Shown in pieces: positions 1 to 6,104 of a stretch of 7,935 nt of DNA (position 1 is its first letter; each line of letters opens with the position of its first letter). The notes beneath the pieces were generated by a model. That model saw only the letters and a program-made list of their open reading frames with translations. It had not been told where the DNA came from and did no database searches. The DNA is from Desulfovibrio sp. GTDB lineage: Bacteria; Desulfobacterota; Desulfovibrionia; Desulfovibrionales; Desulfovibrionaceae. The position numbers and the translations under genes were made by a program. The stretch is from contig DQED01000018.1 of assembly GCA_003525525.1 (NCBI GenBank), forward strand, positions 1-7,935. The letters run 5' to 3'.

Positions 1-279
1 GCCGGGGCCGGTGGCGGTGCTGCCGCTGCTCCAGGTCCGGGTGGCGGGGTTGTACTGTCCGGCGGAGTTGCGGGTGACGGCGTTGTTGTTGGGACCCGTG
101 GTCGTGGCGCTGCGGCTGTAGCCGCCGGGCGTGCGCACGGTCGTGGCCTCGTTGGTGGCGCTGCGGCCGCCGGGGCCGGTGACCGTGCTTTTGCGGCGAA
201 ACGCCTCGCCGGGGGCAGCCAGGGTCAGGCACAGGCCAAGGGTCAGGGCCAGGACGGCGGCGGGACGCGATACGTTCAT
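1..279 (-). CDS. Exported TGP-repeat protein, N-terminal part (3' end outside window)
   Basis: The reading frame starts at ATG 279-277 and stays open to the window edge, giving 93 codons without a stop. AGGAG at 287-291 lies 7 nt before the ATG and supports this start. The N-terminus looks like a Sec signal peptide: a short basic n-region (Arg5), a hydrophobic core at about residues 7-22, and a likely cleavage site after GEA (24-26). Cys17 has Leu before it, so it does not form a lipobox. The mature part is rich in Thr, Gly, Ser, Asn and Arg and poor in hydrophobic residues. It carries the triplet TGP at residues 34-36, 61-63 and 90-92, a period of about 27-29 residues, with related SAT motifs between them. 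I do not recognise a named family; a surface or periplasmic repeat protein is the best inference. A sigma-54-type promoter lies upstream, so expression is probably conditional. Confidence 0.75.
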   Translation of the reverse strand, partial: MNVSRPAAVLALTLGLCLTLAAPGEAFRRKSTVTGPGGRSATNEATTVRTPGGYSRSATTTGPNNNAVTRNSAGQYNPATRTWSSGSTATGPG

Positions 280-286
280 GGGGCTT

Positions 287-291
287 CTCCT
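287..291 (-). promoter_or_regulatory. Ribosome binding site of the TGP-repeat protein gene
   Basis: The minus strand reads AGGAG here, 7 nt upstream of the ATG at 279. It fixes the start of the exported repeat protein. Confidence 0.65.
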
Positions 292-319
292 GCGGGTTGG
301 CACGGCTTGGGTTGCGGGG

Positions 320-335
320 GCGGGCAAGGGCCCGC
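320..335 (-). other. Leader hairpin upstream of the TGP-repeat gene
   Basis: GCGGGC (320-325) and GCCCGC (330-335) are perfect 6-bp arms around a 4-nt loop. If transcription starts near 346, as the sigma-54 site predicts, this hairpin lies near the 5' end of the roughly 67-nt leader. No U-run follows it, so it is not an intrinsic terminator; mRNA stabilisation is one possible role. Confidence 0.4.
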
Positions 336-356
336 ATCTCACATGCCTACAGCAGA

Positions 357-372
357 TGCCAAGGCCGTGCCA
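357..372 (-). promoter_or_regulatory. Sigma-54 (RpoN) type -24/-12 promoter
   Basis: The minus strand reads TGGCACGGCCTTGGCA. The RpoN consensus is TGGCACG-N4-TTGCA; every specified base matches except the second T of the -12 element. The invariant GG and GC are separated by exactly 10 nt, as required. Transcription would start near 346 and run into the TGP-repeat gene at 279 with a leader of about 67 nt. An RpoN promoter needs an AAA+ enhancer-binding activator, whose site would be expected about 80-150 bp upstream, inside the DUF3795-like gene. I did not identify that site. Confidence 0.65.
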
Positions 373-403
373 AGCGGGAGGCGCGGCGCGCCGGCTGGAG
401 CGC

Positions 404-949
404 TCAGGAGAGTTTTCTTTGCCAGGCGTAGTATTGCGTGCCGCGCGAAGGGACTTCTTCCGCGCCCTTCTCTTTGATGATGTTCAAATTCTCATTGATG
501 ACATGTCCATAGCTCATCCTGAGGAATTGCAGTTTCTCGCAGTCCTCAAATTCGCCGCACTGCCAGCATCCGTCGTATTTCTTTGATTCCAAGCATTTCA
601 AAGCCTTGCATTTTGCCGTCTCGCCGCCGGTCGAGCACCCGCCGGCCTCGCGGCAAGTCGTCTTGCATTGAATGTTGCTGATGCCGTCGAGGACTTTCAT
701 GAATGCGGGCATGTCCTTGAAGAGGCCAAGCCTGTCGGAGAGCTTGCTGTGCGCCGCGGCGTTGTCCGATTCCAGATGCGCTCTCATGGCGTCGATCGTT
801 TTTTCATTGCTGCACAAAGTCAAAAAAACATCCAACTTCGAGTCGACAAGGAGTTGTTTCAGTTTGGCTGCGGCTTCGTAGATATCTTTCTTGTAAAACA
901 TGCAATCGCAGCAGGTTAATCCGCATGGGCAGACAAGCTTCTTGTCCAT
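404..949 (-). CDS. DUF3795-like cysteine-rich protein
   Basis: This 181-residue protein starts at ATG 949 with GGAGG 5 nt upstream (within 955-959). It has no signal peptide, so it is probably cytoplasmic. It contains 14 cysteines. The N-terminal group (Cys7, 9, 13, 14, 16) includes a CGLxCCxC segment. The C-terminal group runs from Cys95 to Cys137 and includes GCWQCGEFEDCEKL (127-140), followed by an ENLxxIKEKG helix. This arrangement, an N-terminal CGxxCxxC plus a C-terminal CxxCxxFxxCekL and IKE tail, is typical of DUF3795 proteins, whose function is not established. Metal or Fe-S binding is plausible from the cysteine pattern but is inference. The gene has visibly lower GC and more AT-ending codons than its neighbours, which suggests separate acquisition. 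It lies 75 bp after emrB on the same strand with no obvious terminator between, so read-through is possible. Confidence 0.75.
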   Translation of the reverse strand: MDKKLVCPCGLTCCDCMFYKKDIYEAAAKLKQLLVDSKLDVFLTLCSNEKTIDAMRAHLESDNAAAHSKLSDRLGLFKDMPAFMKVLDGISNIQCKTTCREAGGCSTGGETAKCKALKCLESKKYDGCWQCGEFEDCEKLQFLRMSYGHVINENLNIIKEKGAEEVPSRGTQYYAWQRKLS

Positions 950-1024
950 TTGGCCTCCAGCCGTCAGGCGGCGTTTCGAAAACCGGGCGTGCGGCCTGGC
1001 GTCGTTTCGACGAAATAGCGTCAG

Positions 1025-2581
1025 TTAGTGCGTGCCCTCGGGCGTCTTGGAGCCCATGGGCGGCTTCTTCATGATCCACATGAGCACGGCGAGTCCGAGG
1101 AACATCAGGCCCTGGGCGTGGAAGACGTCGCAAAAGGCCATGGCGTTGGCCTGCTGGAGCAGGAGCTTGTACATGGCGGCCGAGGCCATCTGCGCCGCGT
1201 CGTGGACGCCCAGGAACTTGGCTTCGAGGTAGCTTTTGATCTGTGCGTAGGTCGTCTGGTAGGTCAGGTCGTAGGGGGTGAGGTTCTCGATCAGGCGCGC
1301 CTGGTGGAACTGCGCCCGGCGGGCGAGCAGCGTGGTGACGAAGGCCACGCCGAAGGAGCCGCCGAGGTTGCGCAGCAGGTTGAACACCGCCGAGGCGTTG
1401 TTCATGCCCTGCTTGGGGATGTAGGCCATGGTCAGGTAGGACAGCGGCACGAAGAAAAAGGCGATGCCCACGGCCTGGATGTTGCGCGCGTTGATCGCCG
1501 TGCCGAGGTCGATGCCCAGGCTGAACCCGGCCATGTTGAACAGGGAATAGGCGCTGACGAGGAGCCCGATGAAGAGGATGAAACGGGCGTCGATCTTTTG
1601 CGTCAGCTTGCCGACCGCGGGCAGGATGACGAGCATGATGAGCCCGCCTGGGCCGAGCACGACGCCGGAAAGAAACGCCGTGTAGCCCATGAGGTTTTGC
1701 AGGTAGAGCGGCAAAAGCACGATGGCCCCGAAAAAGGCGAAGAACCCGAAGAACATGACCATGTTGCCCGTGGCGAAACTGCGGTCCTTGAAGACGCGCA
1801 GATCGACGATGGGTTCCTTGATCCGCAGTTCCCAGACGAGGAAGGCGGTCAGGCAGATCACGGCGATGACGGAAAGGGCCAGGATGAAGTCGTTGTTGAA
1901 CCAGTCGTCCTGCTGGCCCTTGTCGAGCACGATCTGCAGGCAGCCCAGGCCCACGCTCAGAAAAGCCAGGCCGACATAGTCCACGGAATCGCCAGTCTTG
2001 CGCCGCTCCAGGTAGTCCGGGTCCCTGATGTAGAGCCAGATGAGGCCGATGGCGAGCATGCCCACCGGCACGTTGATGTTGAAGATCCAGCGCCAGGAAT
2101 AGTTGTCCGTGATGTAGCCGCCGAGCAGCGGCCCGAGGATGGGGCCGAGCACCGCGCCCATGGCGAAGATGGCCATGGCGAGCCCCCGCTCCCGGGGCGG
2201 GTAGGCCTCGAGCAGGATGGCCTGGGACATGGGTTGCAGCCCGCCGCCGCCGATGCCCTGCACGATGCGGAAGAAGACCAGCATGCCAAGGCTCGTCGCC
2301 AGCCCGCAGAGCATGGAGGCGACGGTGAAGACCGCCACCGACAGCAGCAGGTAGTTGCGCCGTCCGAACACCTTCGACAGGAATCCGCTGATGGGGATGA
2401 CGATGGCGTTGGAGACGAGATACGAGGTGAGCACCCAGGTCACCTCGTCCTGGCCGGCGGAAAGGCTGCCCTGGATGTGCCCCAGGGCCACGTTGGCGAT
2501 GGAGGTGTCGAGGATCTCGATCAGCGTGGGCACCATCACCGCCAGGGTGATCAGCCACTTGTTGGGGGCGCGTTCGCTCAT
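1025..2581 (-). CDS. emrB: EmrB/QacA-family (DHA2) MFS multidrug exporter
   Basis: This 518-residue inner-membrane protein of the 14-helix DHA2 drug:H+ antiporter family is a normal length for EmrB. Visible family motifs are LDTSIANVAL in TM1 (24-33, motif D1 with Asp25), GFLSKVFGRRNY (66-77, motif A, loop 2-3), FFRIVQGIGGG in TM4 (103-113, motif B with RxxQG), and GAVLGPILGPLLGG in TM5 (142-155, antiporter motif C). In EmrAB-type systems the pump works with the EmrA adaptor and a TolC-like outer-membrane channel to expel hydrophobic compounds using the proton gradient. No TolC gene is in this window. The start lies 3 bp after the emrA stop and has no good Shine-Dalgarno, so translation is probably coupled to emrA. 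Substrates cannot be predicted from sequence. Confidence 0.93.
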   Translation of the reverse strand: MSERAPNKWLITLAVMVPTLIEILDTSIANVALGHIQGSLSAGQDEVTWVLTSYLVSNAIVIPISGFLSKVFGRRNYLLLSVAVFTVASMLCGLATSLGMLVFFRIVQGIGGGGLQPMSQAILLEAYPPRERGLAMAIFAMGAVLGPILGPLLGGYITDNYSWRWIFNINVPVGMLAIGLIWLYIRDPDYLERRKTGDSVDYVGLAFLSVGLGCLQIVLDKGQQDDWFNNDFILALSVIAVICLTAFLVWELRIKEPIVDLRVFKDRSFATGNMVMFFGFFAFFGAIVLLPLYLQNLMGYTAFLSGVVLGPGGLIMLVILPAVGKLTQKIDARFILFIGLLVSAYSLFNMAGFSLGIDLGTAINARNIQAVGIAFFFVPLSYLTMAYIPKQGMNNASAVFNLLRNLGGSFGVAFVTTLLARRAQFHQARLIENLTPYDLTYQTTYAQIKSYLEAKFLGVHDAAQMASAAMYKLLLQQANAMAFCDVFHAQGLMFLGLAVLMWIMKKPPMGSKTPEGTH

Positions 2582-2584
2582 GGA

Positions 2585-3793
2585 TCAGTCGGCGTGGATG
2601 GTGGGCATGACGCTCATGCCCAGGCGCAGTTTGGGCAGTTCGCCGTTTTCCTTGGCGAAGACGATCTTGACCGGAATGCGCTGCACGATCTTTACGTAGT
2701 TGCCCGTGGCGTTTTCCGTGGGGAACAGGGAGAAGACCGCGCCCGTGCCGGCCATGATGGAATCGACCCTGCCCGTGATCTCGCGGCCGGGGTAGGTGTC
2801 CACCTCCATGGTCACACGCTGGCCGGGGTGGACGTTTTTGAGCTGCGTTTCCTTGTAGTTGGCCGTGACCCACAATTCGTCCGCGTCGAGCGGCACGATG
2901 GTCATGAGCGACTGGCCGGCGGACACCAGCCGGCCGGACTCGATCTGTTTCTTGGTCACGTGGCCGGCCACGGGCGCGACGATGCGGGTATACCCCAGGT
3001 TGAGCTCGGCCTGGCGGACCTTTTCCCTGGCCAGTTCGACCCTGGCCTGCTGGGCCGCGGCTTCCTTGGCCTGGATGACGGCCTGGTCCTCGCCGGTCCT
3101 GGCCAGGTCGATCTGGGACCCCAGGCGCTTGATGTCGGCCTTGATGGATTCGAGGCCGCGCGTGGCGGCGGCGGCTTTGGCCTGGGCCGCGCGCAGTTCG
3201 GCCTCGTGGCCCCGGCGTTTGTTCTCGATGTTGTCGAGGTCGGACTGGGAGACCACGTCCTTGTGCCGCAGCTGGCTGATGCGGGCATAGTCGAGCTTGT
3301 CCTGGTCGAGCTGGGCCTGGATCTGCGCCACGAGCTGGTCCGCGGCGTCGCGTTCCTTGACGGCCTGGTCCAGGCCGCGCTGCTGCGCCTCGAGCTGGGC
3401 CCTGGCCGAATCGACCCGGGAGGAGGTCTGGGACAGCTGCAACGGCACGCCGAGGTCCTGGGCGGCGAGCTGGGCCTCGGCCGCGGCCAGGTCGGCCTTG
3501 GCCTGGGCCAGGGCCACGGCGTAGTCCGTGGGGTCGAGCACGACCAGCACGTCGCCCTTGGCCACGAGCTGGTTGTCGGTCACGGGCACCTCGTTGACGT
3601 AGCCGGCCACGCGCGGGGTGATGGGATGGACGCGGCCGTCGATGAAGGCGTCGTCCGTGGACACGAGCCCCCGGGCGTAGAGGTAGTAGCCGAAGCTGAC
3701 GATGACGAGCACGGCCACGACGCCGAGCACGAGGCGCTTGCGTTTGGACGGCGGGCCCTCGGGCTTGTGCTTGGAACGGAAGATCGGCTTCAT
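2585..3793 (-). CDS. emrA: EmrA-type HlyD/membrane-fusion adaptor of the efflux pump
   Basis: This 402-residue periplasmic adaptor is anchored by one N-terminal TM helix (about residues 19-40) after a basic cytoplasmic segment. A first lipoyl-like half follows (about 54-92, with RVAGYVNEV and VLDPTDY), then a long Ala/Gln/Glu-rich coiled coil (about 93-265). The second lipoyl half is YTRIVAPVAGHV and the segment after it (about 268-305). The beta-barrel region contains the EmrA-typical FSLFPTENATGNYVKIVQRIPV segment. It should bridge EmrB to an outer-membrane channel. The start is set by AAAGGA (3800-3805), 6 nt before the ATG. The ATG overlaps the marR stop as ATGA, indicating translational coupling. 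The length fits the family and nothing looks truncated. Confidence 0.93.
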   Translation of the reverse strand: MKPIFRSKHKPEGPPSKRKRLVLGVVAVLVIVSFGYYLYARGLVSTDDAFIDGRVHPITPRVAGYVNEVPVTDNQLVAKGDVLVVLDPTDYAVALAQAKADLAAAEAQLAAQDLGVPLQLSQTSSRVDSARAQLEAQQRGLDQAVKERDAADQLVAQIQAQLDQDKLDYARISQLRHKDVVSQSDLDNIENKRRGHEAELRAAQAKAAAATRGLESIKADIKRLGSQIDLARTGEDQAVIQAKEAAAQQARVELAREKVRQAELNLGYTRIVAPVAGHVTKKQIESGRLVSAGQSLMTIVPLDADELWVTANYKETQLKNVHPGQRVTMEVDTYPGREITGRVDSIMAGTGAVFSLFPTENATGNYVKIVQRIPVKIVFAKENGELPKLRLGMSVMPTIHAD

Positions 3794-4260
3794 GCGGGGT
3801 CCTTTGGTTCGGGCATGGCGTCCAGGCGGGTTTCGATGTTGGCGAGGATGCGCCGCAGGTGGTCGCGGTCCTCGGGGGGGACGTCGGCAAAGGCCTCGGC
3901 GGCGTAGGCGCGCACCAGGGGCACGAGGTGTTCGACCAGGTCGCGGCCGTCCGGGGTCAGGAAAATGCGCTGGCTGCGGCGGTCGTGGGCATCGCGGCGG
4001 CGCTCGGCCAGGGCCTTGCTCTCCAGCCGGTCCAGGATGCGGGTGATGCTGGTCTTGTCCTTGACCGTGCGCTCGCCGAGCTCCACCTGGGTCAGCCCCT
4101 GGCTTTCGTAGAGCCGGTAGAGCACCACCCATTGCTCCGGGGTGACGTCGTGTCCCGCCGAGGTGAACGCGCGGCGCAGCCCCATCTTGAGGCGGTGCGC
4201 CGTGTGGCCGATGGCGTAGCCCACGGCGGTGTCGAGATCGTAGGGAAAAGGTGCGTGCAT
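3790..4260 (-). CDS. MarR-family transcriptional regulator of the emrAB operon
   Basis: This 156-residue protein is a normal length for MarR. The winged helix-turn-helix covers about residues 40-104: TPEQWVVLYRL (40-50), LTQVELGERT (56-65), a recognition helix KDKTSITRILDRLE (67-80), and a wing with the family signature DAHDRRSQRIFLT (90-102). Helices before and after it form the dimer interface. MarR proteins usually repress their own operon and are released by the small molecules the pump exports; position as first gene of the emr operon fits that role. It overlaps emrA by 4 bp (ATGA). A weak AAGG (4268-4271) lies 7 nt before the ATG. Divergent mntH could also be a target, but this is speculative. 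It resembles EmrR/MprA in context; I do not assign that symbol. Confidence 0.92.
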   Translation of the reverse strand: MHAPFPYDLDTAVGYAIGHTAHRLKMGLRRAFTSAGHDVTPEQWVVLYRLYESQGLTQVELGERTVKDKTSITRILDRLESKALAERRRDAHDRRSQRIFLTPDGRDLVEHLVPLVRAYAAEAFADVPPEDRDHLRRILANIETRLDAMPEPKDPA

Positions 4261-4269
4261 GATGGCGCC

Positions 4270-4299
4270 TTGTTTTAGTTGTCGAGCGGAAAATATACA
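4270..4299 (+). promoter_or_regulatory. Candidate sigma-70 promoter of the Nramp gene
   Basis: TTGTTT (4270-4275) and TATACA (4294-4299) are separated by 18 nt, with 3/6 and 4/6 consensus matches. This is weak, but it is the best plus-strand candidate in the gap and would give a leader of about 80 nt. It overlaps the minus-strand marR promoter, so the two transcripts would compete. Confidence 0.35.
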
Positions 4300-4318
4300 T
4301 GCTAATCATTGCCGTCAA
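4290..4318 (-). promoter_or_regulatory. Candidate sigma-70 promoter of the marR-emrA-emrB operon
   Basis: On the minus strand TTGACG (4318-4313) is followed after 17 nt by TATTTT (4295-4290), giving 5/6 and 4/6 matches to the -35 and -10 consensus. The predicted start near 4283 gives a leader of about 22 nt that includes the AAGG before marR. Confidence 0.5.
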
Positions 4319-4322
4319 GGCG

Positions 4323-4339
4323 GGCGGCATATTGCCGCC
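4323..4339. promoter_or_regulatory. Perfect 17-nt palindrome, candidate operator
   Basis: GGCGGCA-TAT-TGCCGCC has 7-bp arms around a 3-nt centre. It abuts the -35 element of the marR promoter (4313-4318) and lies early in the predicted mntH leader. It could be a binding site for the MarR protein or a metal regulator, or a leader hairpin. The size suits a dimeric wHTH repressor, but no known operator was matched. Confidence 0.4.
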
Positions 4340-4374
4340 GCACATCGGTTCTGGCAGGGTGCGAAGGCAGGAGC

Positions 4375-4383
4375 GGGAGGAGG
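4375..4383 (+). promoter_or_regulatory. Ribosome binding site that sets the Nramp start
   Basis: GGGAGGAGG ends 5 nt before ATG 4389. It favours 4389 over the upstream in-frame ATG at 4299, which would add 30 residues unlike Nramp N-termini and overlaps the predicted promoter. Confidence 0.8.
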
Positions 4384-4388
4384 TTCGC

Positions 4389-5678
4389 ATGGAAGCGTTC
4401 AAGCGGCTGACGCGGGCCGTGGGAGACATGGTCCGGTTCAGGGACCACGCGAAACCCCGGCTGACGGCCCTGGAGATCTTCAAGTACGTGGGGCCGGGAC
4501 TGCTCGTCACGGTGGGTTTCATCGACCCGGGCAACTGGGCCTCCAACGTGGCCGCGGGGTCGGATTTCGGCTACAAGCTCCTGTGGATGGTGTCGCTTTC
4601 CACGGTGATGCTGATCGTGCTCCAGCACAACGCCGCGCACCTCGGCATCGCCACGGGGCTGTGCCTGTCCGAGGCGGCCATGAAGCACCTGCCGCGCCCG
4701 GTGGCGGCGACGGCGCTCGGCACGACCGTGGCGGCGGCGGTGTCCACGGCCCTGGCCGAGCTGCTCGGCGGGGCCATCGCCCTGCGCATGCTGTTCGGGC
4801 TGCCGCTTCCCGCCGGCACCTGCCTGACCCTGGTCGTGGTCTTGTGGATGCTTTTTTCGAAATCCTACCGCAGGCTGGAAAAATACATCATCGGCTTCGT
4901 GTCGCTCATTGGGTTGTCGTTTGTTTTCGAGCTGTCCCTGGTGCACGTCGATTGGGGCCAGGCCATGGCCGGCTGGGTCACGCCGCGCCTGCCCGAGGGC
5001 TCGCTGCCCGTGGTCATGAGCGTGCTCGGGGCCGTGGTCATGCCGCACAACCTTTTCTTGCACTCCGAGGTGATCCAGAGCCGGCAGTGGAACCTGGACA
5101 AGCCGGAGATGATCGAGCGCCAGCTCAAGTACGAATACCTGGACACGCTTTTTTCCATGCTGATCGGCTTTTGCATCAACAGCGCCATGATCCTGCTCGC
5201 GGCGGCGGCCTTTTTCAGCCAGCACATCTCGGTCGCGGAACTGGACCAGGCCAAGGCGCTGCTTTCGCCCCTGGTCGGGCCGGCGGCGGGGCTGGTGTTC
5301 GCGGTGAGCCTGCTTTTCGCCGGCGTGGCCTCGTCCGTGACGGCGGGCATGGCCGGGGGCAGCATCTTCGCGGGCATCTTCGGCGAGCCCTACGACATCC
5401 GCGACAGCCATTCGCGCCTGGGCGTGGTCATCACCCTGGTCGGCGCGGCCGTGGCCATCCTGTTCGTGGGCGATCCGCTGCAGGGCCTCATCTGGTCGCA
5501 GATCGCGCTTTCGATCCAGCTGCCCATCACCATCCTGCTGCAAATCGGGCTGACCTCGCGCCGCGCGGTCATGGGGCCCTACGCCAACCGGCCGTTCACC
5601 ACGGCCGTGCTGCTCGTGGTCGCGGCGGTGGTGATCGCGCTCAACATCATGCTGCTCATCGACACGCTCGGCGGCTGA
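4389..5678 (+). CDS. mntH: Nramp-family divalent metal transporter (MntH-like)
   Basis: This 429-residue polytopic inner-membrane protein is a normal Nramp length. Family signatures are present: DPGNW in TM1 (Asp46, Asn49) and VVMPHNLFLHS in TM6 (216-226, with Met218 and His220). The Asp, Asn and Met are the canonical ligands for soft divalent metals such as Mn2+ and Fe2+, so this is a metal-type Nramp rather than an Mg2+ or Al3+ type. Odd point: the segment normally reading TDLAE reads TALAELLGGAIAL (120-132), so the Asp of the proton pathway (Asp109 in E. coli MntH numbering, from memory) is Ala121, while the Glu (124) is kept. Proton coupling may therefore differ. The gene is divergent from the emr operon, with about 130 bp between start codons. 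Fe2+ versus Mn2+ preference cannot be read from sequence. Confidence 0.88.
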   Translation: MEAFKRLTRAVGDMVRFRDHAKPRLTALEIFKYVGPGLLVTVGFIDPGNWASNVAAGSDFGYKLLWMVSLSTVMLIVLQHNAAHLGIATGLCLSEAAMKHLPRPVAATALGTTVAAAVSTALAELLGGAIALRMLFGLPLPAGTCLTLVVVLWMLFSKSYRRLEKYIIGFVSLIGLSFVFELSLVHVDWGQAMAGWVTPRLPEGSLPVVMSVLGAVVMPHNLFLHSEVIQSRQWNLDKPEMIERQLKYEYLDTLFSMLIGFCINSAMILLAAAAFFSQHISVAELDQAKALLSPLVGPAAGLVFAVSLLFAGVASSVTAGMAGGSIFAGIFGEPYDIRDSHSRLGVVITLVGAAVAILFVGDPLQGLIWSQIALSIQLPITILLQIGLTSRRAVMGPYANRPFTTAVLLVVAAVVIALNIMLLIDTLGG

Positions 5679-5726
5679 GGCGGCCGGGAAGCGCCGCGCG
5701 CGGGGCGCGGACGCCGTTTCGCCATG

Positions 5727-5762
5727 GTTTGCGGGCCGTGTGGCTGTGCCAGGTCCGCAAAC
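5727..5762 (+). other. Long hairpin downstream of mntH
   Basis: GTTTGCGGGCC (5727-5737) pairs with GGTCCGCAAAC (5752-5762), 11 bp with one G-U. Inside it TGG (5741-5743) can pair with CCA (5749-5751). In the mntH transcript an A-run follows instead of U, so it is not a standard intrinsic terminator; it may stabilise the 3' end. No better mntH terminator is seen between 5679 and 5726. Confidence 0.45.
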
Positions 5763-5801
5763 AAAAAACGCCGTCGTCCGGACCTGCCGGGCGGCGGCGT
5801 T
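5763..5801 (-). terminator. Intrinsic terminator of the small Lys-rich protein gene
   Basis: On the minus strand a 15-bp stem (arms 5787-5801 and 5767-5781, two G-U pairs, 5-nt loop) runs straight into a T6 tract (5768-5763). It begins 24 nt after the stop codon at 5825. The plus strand has no T-run after the stem, so it should act only in the minus direction. Confidence 0.88.
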
Positions 5802-5824
5802 CTCCCCTCACGAAAACCGGAAAG

Positions 5825-6070
5825 CTACTTTTTCTTGGCTTTCTTGCCCTTCTTGACGGGGGCGGCCTTGTCCGGGCCGGGGTAGTTGGTGACCATGCCG
5901 CCCATCTTCATGCACTCGTTGACGCTGGCGACCATGGAGGTCGTACCGCCGACGTTGCATTCCCAGGTGGCCTTGGGGGCCTTCTTGGCGACCTTTTTGC
6001 CCTTGGCGAAAGCCGGGGCGGCGGACAGGACCAGCGCGAGCGCAGCAGCCAAAACGATGCACTTTTTCAT
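5825..6070 (-). CDS. Small lysine-rich exported protein, function unknown
   Basis: This 81-residue protein starts at ATG 6070, preceded by a strong GAGGAGGG (6076-6083) with 5 nt spacing. An upstream in-frame ATG at 6193 lacks such a site and would destroy the signal peptide. The signal peptide is clear: MKK, a hydrophobic core (5-18), and AFA (20-22) before the cleavage point. The mature protein is about 59 residues. It has Lys-rich tails at both ends (residues 23-33 and 73-81) around a neutral core, about 35-66, with two cysteines (Cys38, Cys53) that could form a disulfide after export. The core pattern WEC...NECMKMGGM does not match a family I know. It has its own RBS and a strong terminator, so it is very likely a real single-gene unit. 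Binding of an anionic partner such as cell-envelope polymers is only inference. Confidence 0.8.
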   Translation of the reverse strand: MKKCIVLAAALALVLSAAPAFAKGKKVAKKAPKATWECNVGGTTSMVASVNECMKMGGMVTNYPGPDKAAPVKKGKKAKKK

Positions 6071-6104
6071 GGGTTCCCTCCTCGAACGGAACTTTTTCAG
6101 ATGC

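Noticed and set aside
950..1024. Possible terminator after emrB
   Set aside because: Short hairpins exist (CGTCG/CGACG and GCCG/CGGC) but neither is followed by a T-run on the minus strand.
804..3890. Very long minus-strand open frame (1028 codons) through the emr genes
   Set aside because: Its product is a low-complexity Arg/Pro/Gly-rich string in another frame of the well-recognised emrB and emrA genes; an artefact of high GC.
1028..3907. Long plus-strand open frame (959 codons) antisense to emrB, emrA and marR
   Set aside because: Composition is His/Gly/Asp/Gln-rich with no domain, and it is antisense to three clear genes.
4299..4388. Longer start for the Nramp gene at ATG 4299
   Set aside because: It has no Shine-Dalgarno and overlaps the predicted -10 box; ATG 4389 has GGGAGGAGG at ideal spacing.
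4299..4388. Mn2+ riboswitch (yybP-ykoY type) in the mntH leader
   Set aside because: The leader is too short and none of the conserved internal-loop sequence is seen; only the simple palindrome is present.
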